Below are positions 52,046-62,300 of a stretch of DNA of 64,000 bases, one piece after another. Every line of letters starts with the position of its first letter. The stretch's first letter is position 1. The notes below the pieces were generated by a model. It was not told the DNA's origin. It did not search any database and saw only the letters and a list, made by a program, of their open reading frames with translations. The stretch covers positions 186,001-250,000 of the forward strand of contig NZ_VTRT01000005.1 in assembly GCF_008274585.1 (NCBI RefSeq), in the 5' to 3' direction. The stretch comes from Pedobacter sp. BS3. Lineage in GTDB: Bacteria; Bacteroidota; Bacteroidia; Sphingobacteriales; Sphingobacteriaceae. Both the position numbers and the translations under genes were made by a program.

Positions 52046-52299
52046 TAAGATTTTATTATAAATTTTTTTGGATACTTTGTTGCGTTAACAGAATTTATCC
52101 ATCGGGTACAACATCAACACTGTCAGTATAAACTTTATTGTTTCAAGAAGTTTAATGATTTCCTGATACGCAGGATAAATTTTTCGAGATAACTGCGCAA
52201 TGTTAATGCATTAATTTCAAATAACAAAAAGTTTGGAAAAATATTTTTTCGGGTCGGGCCCAATTTTGGTTATTTTCGCGTCAAATTTTTCTTCCGTAC

Positions 52300-53133
52300 A
52301 TGACCCGCAACCAGCTAATTGAGCAGATAAAGCTAAAACGTTCATTTTTATGTGTAGGCTTAGATACCGATATCAACAAAATTCCGTCGTTTTTGCTTGA
52401 AAAAAGTGATCCTGTTTTTGAATTTAATAAACAGATCATCGCGGCCACGCAGGATATCTGTGTGGCTTATAAACCGAACGCTGCATTTTATGAATCGCGG
52501 GGAATACAAGGCTGGCAAAGTTTAGTTAAAACCTGGCAGCATATACCTTCCCACTGCTTAAGTATAATTGATGCCAAGCGTGGCGATATTGGTAACACTT
52601 CGACCATGTACGCCAAAGCCTTTTTTGATAAGGAAGCATCGGGAATGAGCTTTGATGCCATTACCATTGCACCATATATGGGCGCTGATTCGGTAACGCC
52701 TTTTCTCCAGTTTCAGGATAAATGGGTAATTCTGCTGGCGCTAACATCCAATGACGGAAGTAAGGATTTCCAGTTTCTTCCTGTTAATAATTCTGAAGAA
52801 GCCTTATTCGAAGAAGTGCTCAAAAAGGCGGTTACGTGGGGCAGCGGGGATAATCTGATGTTTGTAGTAGGTGCTACCCGCGGCGAAAATTTTCTGACCA
52901 TCCGCAAGCATGCACCTGATCATTTTTTACTGGTTCCCGGCGTTGGCGCACAAGGTGGCAGCCTGGAAGATGTATGCCGTTATGGTATGAATGCCGATTG
53001 CGGCTTACTGGTTAATGCTTCCCGTTCCATACTTTATGCTTCTAATGGCGAAGATTTTGCCGAGAAAGCCCGCGAAGAAGCGTTGAAAATACAGCAGCAA
53101 ATGGCCTTGGAATTAGATAAGCTGGGGATTTAA
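52300..53133 (+). CDS. pyrF: Orotidine 5'-phosphate decarboxylase, type 2
   Basis: 277 residues, the longer type-2 form. The active-site motif [15 protein letters not shown] (about residue 88) and [16 protein letters not shown] at the N terminus. Last step of UMP synthesis. Divergent from rho across a 254-bp gap with no gene. A stem-loop repeat follows the stop and may act as terminator. Confidence 0.95.
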   Translation: MTRNQLIEQIKLKRSFLCVGLDTDINKIPSFLLEKSDPVFEFNKQIIAATQDICVAYKPNAAFYESRGIQGWQSLVKTWQHIPSHCLSIIDAKRGDIGNTSTMYAKAFFDKEASGMSFDAITIAPYMGADSVTPFLQFQDKWVILLALTSNDGSKDFQFLPVNNSEEALFEEVLKKAVTWGSGDNLMFVVGATRGENFLTIRKHAPDHFLLVPGVGAQGGSLEDVCRYGMNADCGLLVNASRSILYASNGEDFAEKAREEALKIQQQMALELDKLGI

Positions 53134-53135
53134 GG

Positions 53136-53216
53136 CCCACCCCGACCCTCCCAAAGGGAGGGAGCAGGATTGTGCTCCTTATCTTGTTTCTTGCCTCTAT
53201 GTTCTTGCTTCTATCT
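53136..53216. repeat. Composite dispersed repeat, copy after pyrF
   Basis: GGCCCACCCCGACCCTCCC-AAA-GGGAGGG (perfect 7-bp stem 53146-53162) then, about 20 bp on, ATCTTGTTTCTTGCCTCTAT then GTTCTTGCTTCTATC. Same two-part design as 56566-56640 and, reversed, 39497-39600. Confidence 0.65.
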
Positions 53217-53280
53217 GTGGCTTCTGCACTTTTCTGACTTCCCACTTGCGGACTATAAGCCGTTTTTCTAATTTTATGAA

Positions 53281-54564
53281 ATGGATTTCTCTGAAGATTT
53301 GCTCCATTTTGTCTGGAAATTCAGGTTGTTTGATACTGCCGGCCTGGAAACAACGCAGGGCGATAGGATGGAGATCATATCGCCGGGTATACATAATACC
53401 AATTCGGGGCCGGACTTTGAGCAGGCGAAAATTCGTATTAACGATACCTTATGGGCCGGAAATGTTGAAATGCATCTTCGATCATCCGATTGGTTTAAAC
53501 ATTCCCATCAGCAGGATAAAGCTTACGACAACGTAATTCTGCATGTAGTGTTTGTTGATGACATGCCGGCGGTACGCAGTGACGGGACAGCTATTGCAAC
53601 ACTGGTTTTACAGCATCGTATCTCACCGGATGTAATTAGCCGTTATTCCGGGTTAATGCAGAATATGAACTGGATACCTTGTGAGCACAGCATTCGGCAG
53701 GTAGACGATTTTTACATCAGCACCTGGCTTTCGCGGGTGCTGATCGAGCGGTTTGAGCATCGCTCTGAACAGGTTCTAAATCTTGTAAATGAATATAAGG
53801 GCAGTTGGGACGATGCTTTTTATATCACACTGGCCCGTAACTTTGGCTTTAAAACCAATGCGTTGCCTTTTGAGCTTCTGGCACGGTCGTTACCACAACA
53901 AATACTTGCCCGGTATAAAAACAGTGATCTGCAGATAGAAGCTCTGGTTTTTGGTCAGGCGGGCTTACTGGAAAATGATTTTGCAGACGGATATGGTAAT
54001 TTATTGAAAACAGAATACCGTTTTCTGGCTGCAAAACACCAGCTTTCGCCCATAGATGGCTACTTATGGAAGTTTATGCGCTTACGCCCGCAGAATTTTC
54101 CGACTATCCGCCTGGCACAGTTTGCGGCGTTGGTGCTAAAATCTAATCACCTGTTTTCAAAGATTATTGAGATTACTGACGTTAAAACCATCCGTAGCTT
54201 ATTTACTGATTTGCCGGTTAACGCCTATTGGGAAACGCATTATCGTTTTGATAAGGAGAGCAAAACACATCATATACAATTAGGAGCAGATTCTATTGAT
54301 AATATTCTGTTAAATACGGTAGCCTTGTTTTTATTCAGCTATGGACGGTATATCGGTAAGGAGCGTTTTGTGAACCGGGCAATTGCCTTGCTTGAAGATC
54401 TGCCTTCTGAAATAAATCATATAGTTAATCGTTTTTATGCTATAGGAGTTAAGCAGGGCAGGGCCGACCGGTCGCAGGCCTTATTGCAATTAAAAAAACA
54501 GTATTGCGATCAAAAAAAATGCTTAACTTGCGGGGTTGGTGTTAAGTTAATCCATACAAACTGA
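53281..54564 (+). CDS. DUF2851 family protein
   Basis: 427 residues. The opening DFSEDLLHFVWKFRLFDTAG, the conserved NTNSGPDFEQAKIRI, NVEMHLRSSDWFKHSH and the Cys-rich end KKQYCDQKKCLTCGVGVKLI fit DUF2851. Known in Bacteroidota, function unknown; the N-terminal VE.H and DW..H pattern looks nuclease-like but this is only an impression. Its TGA overlaps the PspC ATG. Confidence 0.85.
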   Translation: MDFSEDLLHFVWKFRLFDTAGLETTQGDRMEIISPGIHNTNSGPDFEQAKIRINDTLWAGNVEMHLRSSDWFKHSHQQDKAYDNVILHVVFVDDMPAVRSDGTAIATLVLQHRISPDVISRYSGLMQNMNWIPCEHSIRQVDDFYISTWLSRVLIERFEHRSEQVLNLVNEYKGSWDDAFYITLARNFGFKTNALPFELLARSLPQQILARYKNSDLQIEALVFGQAGLLENDFADGYGNLLKTEYRFLAAKHQLSPIDGYLWKFMRLRPQNFPTIRLAQFAALVLKSNHLFSKIIEITDVKTIRSLFTDLPVNAYWETHYRFDKESKTHHIQLGADSIDNILLNTVALFLFSYGRYIGKERFVNRAIALLEDLPSEINHIVNRFYAIGVKQGRADRSQALLQLKKQYCDQKKCLTCGVGVKLIHTN

Positions 54565-54785
54565 TGTTTCGGCGTATATTAACTTATTTTGAAAAGCAAT
54601 CGTTTGGCGTTTGTACGTACTTGGGCGAGCGGTTAAATATTTCCATATCCAAAATACGTTTGTTTTTTATTTATACTTCTTTTCTGGCTGCCGGTTTCCC
54701 GATCATTGTTTACCTGCTGGCCGCCTTTTTCTTAGATATCCGCAATTACGTTAAACGTATCCGTACCCGGATTTGGGATTTTTAA
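54564..54785 (+). CDS. PspC-domain small membrane protein
   Basis: 73 residues: SFGVCTYLGERLNISISKIR then one membrane helix (FIYTSFLAAGFPIIVYLLAA) and a basic tail. The PspC domain normally belongs to the phage-shock envelope-stress system; no other psp gene is near. It overlaps the DUF2851 stop by one base. Confidence 0.8.
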   Translation: MFRRILTYFEKQSFGVCTYLGERLNISISKIRLFFIYTSFLAAGFPIIVYLLAAFFLDIRNYVKRIRTRIWDF

Positions 54786-54904
54786 GACTGATTGTTCTTG
54801 CGAAGTTCGCCAAAGGAAATCAATGGATAATATACTTTAGAATTTCCCTGACCTGTATAAATATAAGCCGAAGCTTATGTATGGTTATTGTAAGGAATAT
54901 TGTA

Positions 54905-54912
54905 TAATTTTG
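54905..54912 (+). promoter_or_regulatory. -7 box TAATTTTG of the YoeB-type TA operon
   Basis: TAATTTTG matches TAnnTTTG perfectly. A start near 54919 makes TTG 54927 a more likely initiation codon for the antitoxin than TTG 54900. Confidence 0.4.
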
Positions 54913-54926
54913 TAATTACGGAGACA

Positions 54927-55163
54927 TTGATTGTTGAACCTCAAAATAAAAAGCAACTGATTGCCATTAAAGCTGTCCTAAGGGCTTTAAATGTCAGTTT
55001 CAGAAAAGAAGGCGAAAGTTCAATCAATCCTTCGCCAAGTGGAGATGCCTGGTTCTCAGACCCTAAGAATATCCAAATTGTTGAAGAAGGCGTGGCAAAA
55101 GCTAAAACCGGACCTTGTGTCATTTTGGATGACGCCTTAAAGAAAGAACTTTTCGGAGAATGA
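54927..55163 (+). CDS. Type II antitoxin (partner of the YoeB-like remnant)
   Basis: 78 residues from TTG 54927 (IVEPQNKKQLIAIKAVLRAL); TTG 54900 would add nine residues but lies over the promoter. The C-terminal part has SGDAWFSDPKNIQIVEEGVA and ILDDALKKELFGE. Frame intact. ATGA overlap with the toxin gene shows coupling. It should bind YoeB-type toxin and its own promoter. Family not recognised further. Confidence 0.65.
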   Translation: MIVEPQNKKQLIAIKAVLRALNVSFRKEGESSINPSPSGDAWFSDPKNIQIVEEGVAKAKTGPCVILDDALKKELFGE

Positions 55164-55425
55164 ATTTTAAAATCTCGCTTGGCCCTTAGCGCTGGAACAC
55201 ATTCAGGCTTTGAAAAAAGCGGGAGAGAAGGTTGCTTTAAAAAAGATTGCTATACTTGTTGATGAGCTAACAAAACACCCTTTTACAGGAACAGGAAAAC
55301 CAGAGCCATTAAGGCATAATCTTTCAGGTTTGTGGTCAAGGCGCATCAATCAAAAACACAGGCTTATTTACCGGGTCGAAGAAGATATCGTGTACATTCA
55401 GTCAGTTAAAGGACATTATTCGTAG
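55160..55425 (+). pseudogene. YoeB/Txe-type toxin, disrupted by a single-base frameshift
   Basis: ATG 55160 gives MNFKISLGP then TAG (55187). The remainder of the domain is in another frame: ALEHIQALKKAGEKVALKKI, GTGKPEPLRHNLSGLWSRRI, NQKHRLIYRVEEDIVYIQSV, GHYS. LSGLWSRRIN ... HRLIYRV ... GHYS is the YoeB signature. Span of 266 bp is one short of 89 codons, so one base is missing about 55178-55186. The track from TTG 55210 lacks the first 16 residues. Endoribonuclease presumably inactive. Confidence 0.8.
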
Positions 55426-55587
55426 TATCAGGTTTCTTTTCGATGGTTGTTTCACGAGAAGTTCGCAAAAGTTTAAGCAAAGCTCTCACAGGGGCAAGTT
55501 TTGCACATGCGGCATGATTTAGTTTAGTGCTCTTAGCGTGGGATAATTTCATGGTATCTCACACTCCCCTCAATCTTAATCTTAACC

Positions 55588-56544
55588 TCAATAAACGCTT
55601 GCCTGGTTAAGCAAATTAAGCTGTTGCGAGCTTAGTTGTAAGTCCACAGACGCGGTTAGATCGTTGAGTTGTTCCAATGTAGTTGCGCTGGCAATGGGAG
55701 CGCAGATGCCGGGTTGCGCTAACAACCATGCTAAAGAAACTTGTGCCGGCTTGCTATTGGTTTGAGCAGCAACTTCGTCCAATGCTTTTAATATCCGGAA
55801 GCCACGTTCATTTAGATATTGTTTAATACCTCCGCCACGCTGACTTTTATTTAAATCAGCTTCTGAACGGTATTTCCCGGTTAAGAAACCGCTTGCCAGC
55901 GAATAATAGGTAATTACGCTGATATTATTCTCCACACAGATACGCTGCGTACCGGTTTCAAACTCTTTACGGCTATATAGGTTATAGCCCGGCTGGAATG
56001 TCTGGTAACGGGGTAACTCGGATCGCTCGCTTGCATCAAGTGAATCCTGGAGTCTCTTAGGCGATAAATTAGATGCCCCGATAATCCGGACTTTGCCTTG
56101 CTGTATCAATTGGGCATAGGCTTCGAGTGTTTCTTCAACCGGGGTAATGTTATCATCCCAATGCGTTTGGTATAAGTCGATATAGTCGGTTTGAAGACGT
56201 TTTAGCGAACCTTCAACTTCCCTTAAAATGGCAGCTCGGGAAATGTCTTTGATGTCGCTGGTACTGTTCATGGCCGAGCCAACTTTGGTAGCAATAATTA
56301 CCTTATCACGATTGTTGCGTGATTTTACCCAGTTGCCAATAATGGTTTCAGATTCGCCGCCTTTATTTCCGGGAACCCAGCGGGAATAAGAGTTAGCAGT
56401 ATCAATGAAGTTGAAGCCCTGTTCAACAAATGCATCCAATAAGGTAAATGATTGCTGTTCATCTACCGTCCATCCAAAAACATTGCCGCCAAATGCCAGC
56501 GGCGCTACGGTAATATCCGAGTTTCCGAGAGTACGTTTTATCAT
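55588..56544 (-). CDS. Aldo/keto reductase
   Basis: 318 residues, TIM barrel. Catalytic motif DTANSYSRW (Asp, Tyr), IATKVGSAM (Lys), YQTHWDD (His) and the NADPH-site SNLSPKRLQDS, SLASGFLTGKY, SATTLEQLNDL. Reduces carbonyls with NADPH; substrate unknown. Downstream of it is a stem-loop repeat before mlaD. Confidence 0.93.
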   Translation of the reverse strand: MIKRTLGNSDITVAPLAFGGNVFGWTVDEQQSFTLLDAFVEQGFNFIDTANSYSRWVPGNKGGESETIIGNWVKSRNNRDKVIIATKVGSAMNSTSDIKDISRAAILREVEGSLKRLQTDYIDLYQTHWDDNITPVEETLEAYAQLIQQGKVRIIGASNLSPKRLQDSLDASERSELPRYQTFQPGYNLYSRKEFETGTQRICVENNISVITYYSLASGFLTGKYRSEADLNKSQRGGGIKQYLNERGFRILKALDEVAAQTNSKPAQVSLAWLLAQPGICAPIASATTLEQLNDLTASVDLQLSSQQLNLLNQASVY

Positions 56545-56565
56545 TGGTATTGTGAATTATGAAGC

Positions 56566-56640
56566 CCACCCCGGTCTCCCAAAGGGAGAAGTTGGGACTA
56601 ATACTATTCGTCTTGTTTCTTGTCTCTATATTCTTGTTTC
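56566..56640. repeat. Composite dispersed repeat, copy before mlaD
   Basis: GCCCACCCCGGTCTCCC-AAA-GGGAGA (stem 56575-56589) then TCTTGTTTCTTGTCTCTATA (56611-56630) and TTCTTGTTTCTTAC. Same design as 53136-53216. Confidence 0.65.
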
Positions 56641-56644
56641 TTAC

Positions 56645-57613
56645 TTATTTCGCTGCCTTTTCCTGTTTTCTGAAATAACCCCTGAATAGAAAATTATGTT
56701 TTAAGGCCTCCATATTTTCATCGAGCTTTTTTGTGCTCGACTCCAGGTTTTTGATAGTGTTTTTTAATTCGTCCGATACCTGCTTGTCATTAAGCAGCGT
56801 GCCAACGGCATTATCATTACTGTTGAATTTCGCGGTAGCTTTATCGAGGTTTTGCGTAATCTGTGAAGCAGATTCGGTAGTTTTTTGAAGCTCCGCTACA
56901 GAAGTTTTCAACCGGGCAAACACAACCGTATCGGTTAACAACTGGTTCGCCAGGCCGGATTTATTGTTCAGTTTGTTTGTAAAAACGGATAGCGATTGTG
57001 TAATCTCGTTAGTATTGGCCGATGCTTTTTGCAGGTTGGCCATTACAGCCTTAAAATTATCAGCCATCTGTTTATCGGTTAACAGGGAACCGATAGTGCC
57101 TTCGCCTTTCGCTAATTTAGCCGATAATACTTTGAAATTATTGGTTATTTCTACCAGGTTCTTGTTGTTTTCCTGGAACGTATTCATGATGTCATCGGTA
57201 CTGGTGGTTTTAGCAACCTGCAACGTACTGCCGTCATCTACGGAAGGAGCGTTTGATGTGCCGCCGTAAATCACCACAATTTTATTGCCTATCATTCCTT
57301 CAGAGCCAATTTTTACAAACGCATCTTTATGAATGTATTTCTGCGACTGCTCTTCCACTTTCATGATAACTTCTACTACCGAATTACCTCTCAGGTTAAT
57401 GGCTTTTACAGTTCCAACCTTTACGCCCGAAAACCAAATGTTGTTACCAGGCTTTAATCCCGAAACATCGTCAAAAACAGCTTTAAGCGTGATGCTGCTT
57501 ACAAAGGTTTTTTGTTTTGAACCGAGCGTAAGCACGGCAACAATAAAAATAACAATGCCAATGGCTATAAAAATGCCAACTATAACTGAACGCTTATTTT
57601 CCTGCTTGCTCAT
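56645..57613 (-). CDS. mlaD: MlaD-family (MCE) substrate-binding protein
   Basis: 322 residues. N-terminal helix (VIVGIFIAIGIVIFIVAVLTLG), MCE domain about 35-115 (VFDDVSGLKPGNNIWFSGVK, VGTVKAINLRGN), then a long coiled-coil C-terminal part with repeated Asn/Gln-rich segments. In the periplasm it forms a lipid-passing ring with MlaFE. Its start overlaps the MlaF stop by 4 bp (ATGA). Confidence 0.9.
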   Translation of the reverse strand: MSKQENKRSVIVGIFIAIGIVIFIVAVLTLGSKQKTFVSSITLKAVFDDVSGLKPGNNIWFSGVKVGTVKAINLRGNSVVEVIMKVEEQSQKYIHKDAFVKIGSEGMIGNKIVVIYGGTSNAPSVDDGSTLQVAKTTSTDDIMNTFQENNKNLVEITNNFKVLSAKLAKGEGTIGSLLTDKQMADNFKAVMANLQKASANTNEITQSLSVFTNKLNNKSGLANQLLTDTVVFARLKTSVAELQKTTESASQITQNLDKATAKFNSNDNAVGTLLNDKQVSDELKNTIKNLESSTKKLDENMEALKHNFLFRGYFRKQEKAAK

Positions 57614-58386
57614 TGGTTTAAAAAGTTATAATCATAAAATGTTTTTACCCGTTCATCATCCGTATCAAAAACCTCCTCAAATGATCCCTGGCGTTTAAAT
57701 TGTCCGTCAAGTAACATGACGATCCTGTCGCCGGTTTGTTTGGCACAAGCAAGATCGTGGGTGATGATGATAGACGATGTATTATAGCGCTGCTGAACTT
57801 CGTTGATCAGGTTGTTGATGTCAATACAGGTGATAGGGTCGAGGCCGGCTGTAGGTTCATCGTACAGCATAATTTCGGGACGCAGGATCAGGGTGCGGGC
57901 AATGCCTACACGTTTGCGCTGTCCGCCCGAGAGCTCTGCCGGCATCTGGTTAATGGTATGCAGCAGGCCAACCGCATCCAGAACCTGCTCTACCGAGCGG
58001 TTTATTTCCTTCCGGGTCAGGTTCCGCAGGTTTCTTACCAATGGAAATTCCAGGTTTTTGCGAATGGTCATACTATCGTATAGGGCACTGTTCTGAAATG
58101 AAAACCCGATTTTTAACCGTAATTTATCCAAATCGCGGGTATTTAGCAGGGGCACTTCCTCGCCCAATACGTTAACCAGGCCACTGTCGGGCTTTAATAA
58201 ACCCGATATGATTTTGATGAGCACAGATTTTCCGGTTCCCGACCGGCCTAATACAACCAGGTTTTCCCGATTATACAGGTCAAGGTCAATGCCTCTCAAT
58301 ACATGCAGGTCGCCAAAGGATTTAACGAGATTGCGAATGTGTATCACCACCTTGTCTTTATCAATATGTACTTTCGGTTTTTGCAT
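57610..58386 (-). CDS. mlaF: MlaF-family ABC ATPase (phospholipid transport)
   Basis: 258 residues. Walker A LGRSGTGKSVLIKII, signature LSGGQRKRVGIARTL, Walker B IMLYDEPTAGLDP and H-loop ITHDLA. Drives lipid movement by MlaE. Overlaps mlaE by one base and mlaD by four, so the three genes are a translationally coupled operon. MlaB and MlaC genes are absent, as commonly seen in Bacteroidota. Confidence 0.93.
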   Translation of the reverse strand: MQKPKVHIDKDKVVIHIRNLVKSFGDLHVLRGIDLDLYNRENLVVLGRSGTGKSVLIKIISGLLKPDSGLVNVLGEEVPLLNTRDLDKLRLKIGFSFQNSALYDSMTIRKNLEFPLVRNLRNLTRKEINRSVEQVLDAVGLLHTINQMPAELSGGQRKRVGIARTLILRPEIMLYDEPTAGLDPITCIDINNLINEVQQRYNTSSIIITHDLACAKQTGDRIVMLLDGQFKRQGSFEEVFDTDDERVKTFYDYNFLNQ

Positions 58387-59195
58387 TACCTGAGTGCCGC
58401 GACAATTTGAACAACAATGGTTTCTTCAATAAAAATCAGGAACATGGCGATAACTACCGCGGCATTGGCTGCCCGGCCAACGCCTTCTGTTCCTTTGGAT
58501 GAGTTGTATCCCTGGTAACAGCCTACCATGCCGATGGTGAAGCCGAATAAGATAGCTTTGATGAGGGATGAAAACAGGTCTAAAAAGCTGATGCTTTCAA
58601 ATGCGCCTTCAAAAAATGTTGCCAGGCTGGTTTCTTCGTTCTGGTGAACATTTAAATAAGAGCCCATCAAGCCCACAAAGCCGGTGTACATGGCTAAAAT
58701 AGGTATGGTGAACGTGGTTGCCAGCACACGGGTAACTACCAGGAATTTAAACGGGTTGGTAGCCGATACTTCCATGGCGTCAATCTGTTCGGTAACCCGC
58801 ATGGAGCCTAACTCAGCGCCAATGTTCGAACCTACTTTTCCGGCAGCTATCAGCGCTGTTACCAGTGGAGCCAGCGCACGTACAATAGCTATCGAAATCA
58901 GGCTGGGTAACCAGGAAGTAGCGCCGAAATCTTCCAATGAAGGCCGCGACTGTTTGGTAAACACCATACCGGTAATGAATCCTGTAAGGGTAATCAGACC
59001 TAATGACCGGTAGCCAACCTGGTAACACTGCCTGACCGTTTCCTTAAATTCAATGGGAGGTGAAAATGCTTCTTTGAAAAAACGTACCACAAAGTTCGAT
59101 ACATCATACAATGTAAAGAACATATTGTCTAACCGCCTGGTAAGTACGGGTTTGTCTGCTTCTTCGTTATCAACGGGACTTTTTCCAGCGTTCAT
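58386..59195 (-). CDS. mlaE: MlaE-family ABC permease
   Basis: 269 residues from ATG 59195; a TTG one codon earlier (59198) is less likely. Permease motif GTTSWLPSLISIAIVRALAP-like (FGATSWLPSLISIAIVRALA), AAGKVGSNIGAELGSMRVTEQ, EVSATNPFKFLVVTRVLA. Five membrane helices. First gene of the mlaEFD operon; a bidirectional terminator lies between it and the RND operon. Confidence 0.92.
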   Translation of the reverse strand: MNAGKSPVDNEEADKPVLTRRLDNMFFTLYDVSNFVVRFFKEAFSPPIEFKETVRQCYQVGYRSLGLITLTGFITGMVFTKQSRPSLEDFGATSWLPSLISIAIVRALAPLVTALIAAGKVGSNIGAELGSMRVTEQIDAMEVSATNPFKFLVVTRVLATTFTIPILAMYTGFVGLMGSYLNVHQNEETSLATFFEGAFESISFLDLFSSLIKAILFGFTIGMVGCYQGYNSSKGTEGVGRAANAAVVIAMFLIFIEETIVVQIVAALR

Positions 59196-59299
59196 CAATT
59201 ACTATTATCGTGATGCTTCTGCATTAACGAGCGTACTTAAAAACAAGGTGAAGATAAGGATAACTCGGTAAATGTTATTTATTTTTTCCAGAAAACAGG

Positions 59300-59343
59300 A
59301 AAACGCCTGCTAAGTTTTATATTTTTTTAAGCAGGTGTTTTTC
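59300..59343. terminator. Terminator hairpin between mlaE and the RND operon
   Basis: AAAACGCCTGCT and AGCAGGTGTTTT pair over 12 bp with one G-T step around an AT-rich loop, with T runs on the right and A runs on the left. It can end RND transcripts from the right (minus strand) and possibly read-through from the other side. Confidence 0.65.
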
Positions 59344-59364
59344 TGTAGGATATCTCATCCTCAC

Positions 59365-62300
59365 TTAATAATTACCTTCATCGCCATCATCATCCGCATG
59401 GAGCGTATCCGCATGCTCTTCGGGATGATAGTTTGCCTGCAATTCAGCCAGCTTGGCTTTACCGTAAGCCAGTCGGGTGATGAGTACGAACAATATCGGC
59501 ACAATGAATATGGCCAGCAAGGTAGCCGCCAGCATACCGCCAATAACGGTCCAGCCGATGGTTGTACGGGCTACAGCGCCTGCACCTGTCGCGAATGCCA
59601 GCGGAAGTACGCCTAATATAAATGCGAAGGAGGTCATTATAATGGGGCGTAAACGTAGCTTTACAGCTTCTATGGTTGCCGCTATCAGCTCCATTCCCCA
59701 GTCTACACGCTCTTTGGCGAACTCCACAATCAGGATAGCGTTTTTAGCCGATAACCCAATGAGCGTGATTAAACCGATTTGCGCATACACGTTGTTGGTG
59801 AGACTGGGCAGCAGGGTAAGGGCCAGTATCGCCCCGAAGGCGCCTAATGGTACCGCCATTAAAATAGAGAACGGAACCGACCAGCTTTCGTACAATGCTG
59901 CCAGCAACAGGAACACGAAAACAATGGACAAACTGAAAATAACTACCGTGCTGTTTCCCGAATTGATTTCCTCACGGCTTAGGCCCGAAAAGTCATATCC
60001 GTATCCGGCAGGAAGCACCTGTGCGGCAACTTCTTTTAAGGCTTCAATGGCTTGTCCGCTGCTGTAGCCTGGCGCCGCATTGCCGTTAAATTCCGCCGAC
60101 CTGAACAGGTTATAATGCGAAATCAACGGAGCGCTTTCTACTACCTTGTAGCTGATTAGTGTACTCAACGGAATTTGTACGCCCTGCTGGTTAGTGACAT
60201 AGTAATTGCCGATATCCTTAATATCCTGCCGGTACATGGTGTCGGCCTGGGCAACCACCCTGAAATTACGCCCGTAGCGTGTAAAATCGTTAATGTATGA
60301 GCTACCCATATAAGTTGATATGGTGCTGAACACCGAAGTGAGCGATACGCCCAGTTTCTTGGCTTTTTCGCGGTCAACTGTAATCTGGTAACCCGGAGTT
60401 TTGGCCGTAAAGAACGTATAGGCTTTGCCTATTTCGGGGCGCTGATTGGCGGCCATCATAAATTTCATGCAAACCTGTTCAAACTCCTTGATATCGCCCG
60501 CCTGACGTTGTTCCAGCATAAAGCTGAATCCGCCGGTATTACCCAGACCGGGTATGGCCGGCGGTGGTACCACCACGATATTAGCACCCTTAATGCCCGA
60601 AAACTCTTTCTGCAACTGGGCAATAATGGCATAAAGCTGCTGCGAGGCGTCTTTACGGTCTTCCCAGGATTTAAGCTGGATAAAGAACGTACCGCTGCTG
60701 GGTTTGAACGAAAAGTTTAACGCGTTAAGACCGGAAATGGCTGTGGCATTGTTAATGGCCGGTACTTTTTTACTGATAATATCCGACATCTGGTCTAAGA
60801 TGGCTTTTGTCCGCTGACTTGATGCGCCCTGCGGAAGCTCCACCGAAATAAATAACCGTCCTTCATCTTCGGTAGGGATAAAGCCCGTTGGTTTGGCTTT
60901 AAACAATCCGAATGTTCCCACATAAATACAAATCAGGATGATGAACATTAACGGCGCCGCTTTGATGGTTTTTCGTACACCTTCCGTGTACCGGTTTGTG
61001 GTGCGGTGAAACCAAACGTTGAACTTGAAGAAGAATTTATTCAACCCGTGCGAATCCTTGTTCAGGTTCATGGGTTTTAGCAGCAGCGAGCATAAGGCCG
61101 GTGTTAGCGACAGGGCTACAAACGCCGAAAGAATTACTGATATAGCAATGGTGATGGCGAACTGCTGGTACAAGCGGCCTACGATACCGGGGATAAAGCC
61201 TACCGGGATAAACACCGCTGCAAGAATAAGCGCAATGGCAATAACCGGGGCGGTAATATCTTTCATAGCCCGGCGGGTGGCTTCTTTTGCCGACAGCTTT
61301 TCGTGGTCGATATAATGCTGTACGGCTTCGACCACCACAATGGCATCGTCTACCACAATACCGATGGCCAATACAAATCCAAATAAGGTTAATGTATTAA
61401 TGGTAAATCCTAATGGGATGAACAGGATGAATGTTCCGATAATGGACACCGGAATAGCCAGTATGGGGATAAGTGTTGCACGCCAGCTTTGCAGGAATAA
61501 AAATACCACGATAGTTACCAGGATAAGCGCTTCTACCAGGGTATGGATTACCTCTTTGATGGATACCTGAACCACCGATACGGTTTCGAAGGCTACCTTA
61601 TAATCGATATCCTTAGGGAAACTTTTCCTGAGGTCGCTCATGGTTTTGTACACGCCGTCGGCAGTTTCAATGGCATTACTTCCCGGCGACTGGTTTACCA
61701 GCAAAATGGTGGTTGGATTACCGTTTATGGTCGATGAACGCCCGTAGCTGAACTGTCCCAGCTCTACGCGGGCAACATCCTTCAGGTAAACAACCGAGCC
61801 ATCTTCGGGCTTAGTCCGGATAATGATGTCGTTGAACTGGTCTTCGGTAGTCAGGCGCCCGTTTACATAAATAGAGTATTCAAATGCCTGTGACGAATAT
61901 TGCGGGGTAGAACCCACAGAACCGGCTGCAACCTGCATATTCTGTTCTTTCAGGGCGTTCATTACATCGTTGGGAGTCAGCCCCAGTTGAGTAAGCTTAT
62001 CCGGCTTCAGCCATACCCGCATACTAAAATCCTGACCGATGGCGGTCACATCACCAACACCTTTTACACGCAATAAGGCATCACGTACGTAAATATTGGT
62101 ATAATTATCAATGAACTTAATGTCATGCGTTCTGTTAGGCGAATACATGGCCAAAACCATCATGATGGTCGGATTCCGCTTTTTTACGGTAAGCCCGAGG
62201 CGTTTTACTTCATCCGGCAGGGTAGGCTCGGCTACGCTTACACGGTTTTGTACGTCCAGTGTGGCAATATCAATGTTGGTTCCAATGTCAAACACCACGT

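Noticed and set aside
55210-55425. Intact 71-residue YoeB-like gene from TTG 55210
   Set aside because: It lacks the first 16 residues, which are present upstream in another frame behind the coupled ATG, so a frameshift is the better reading.
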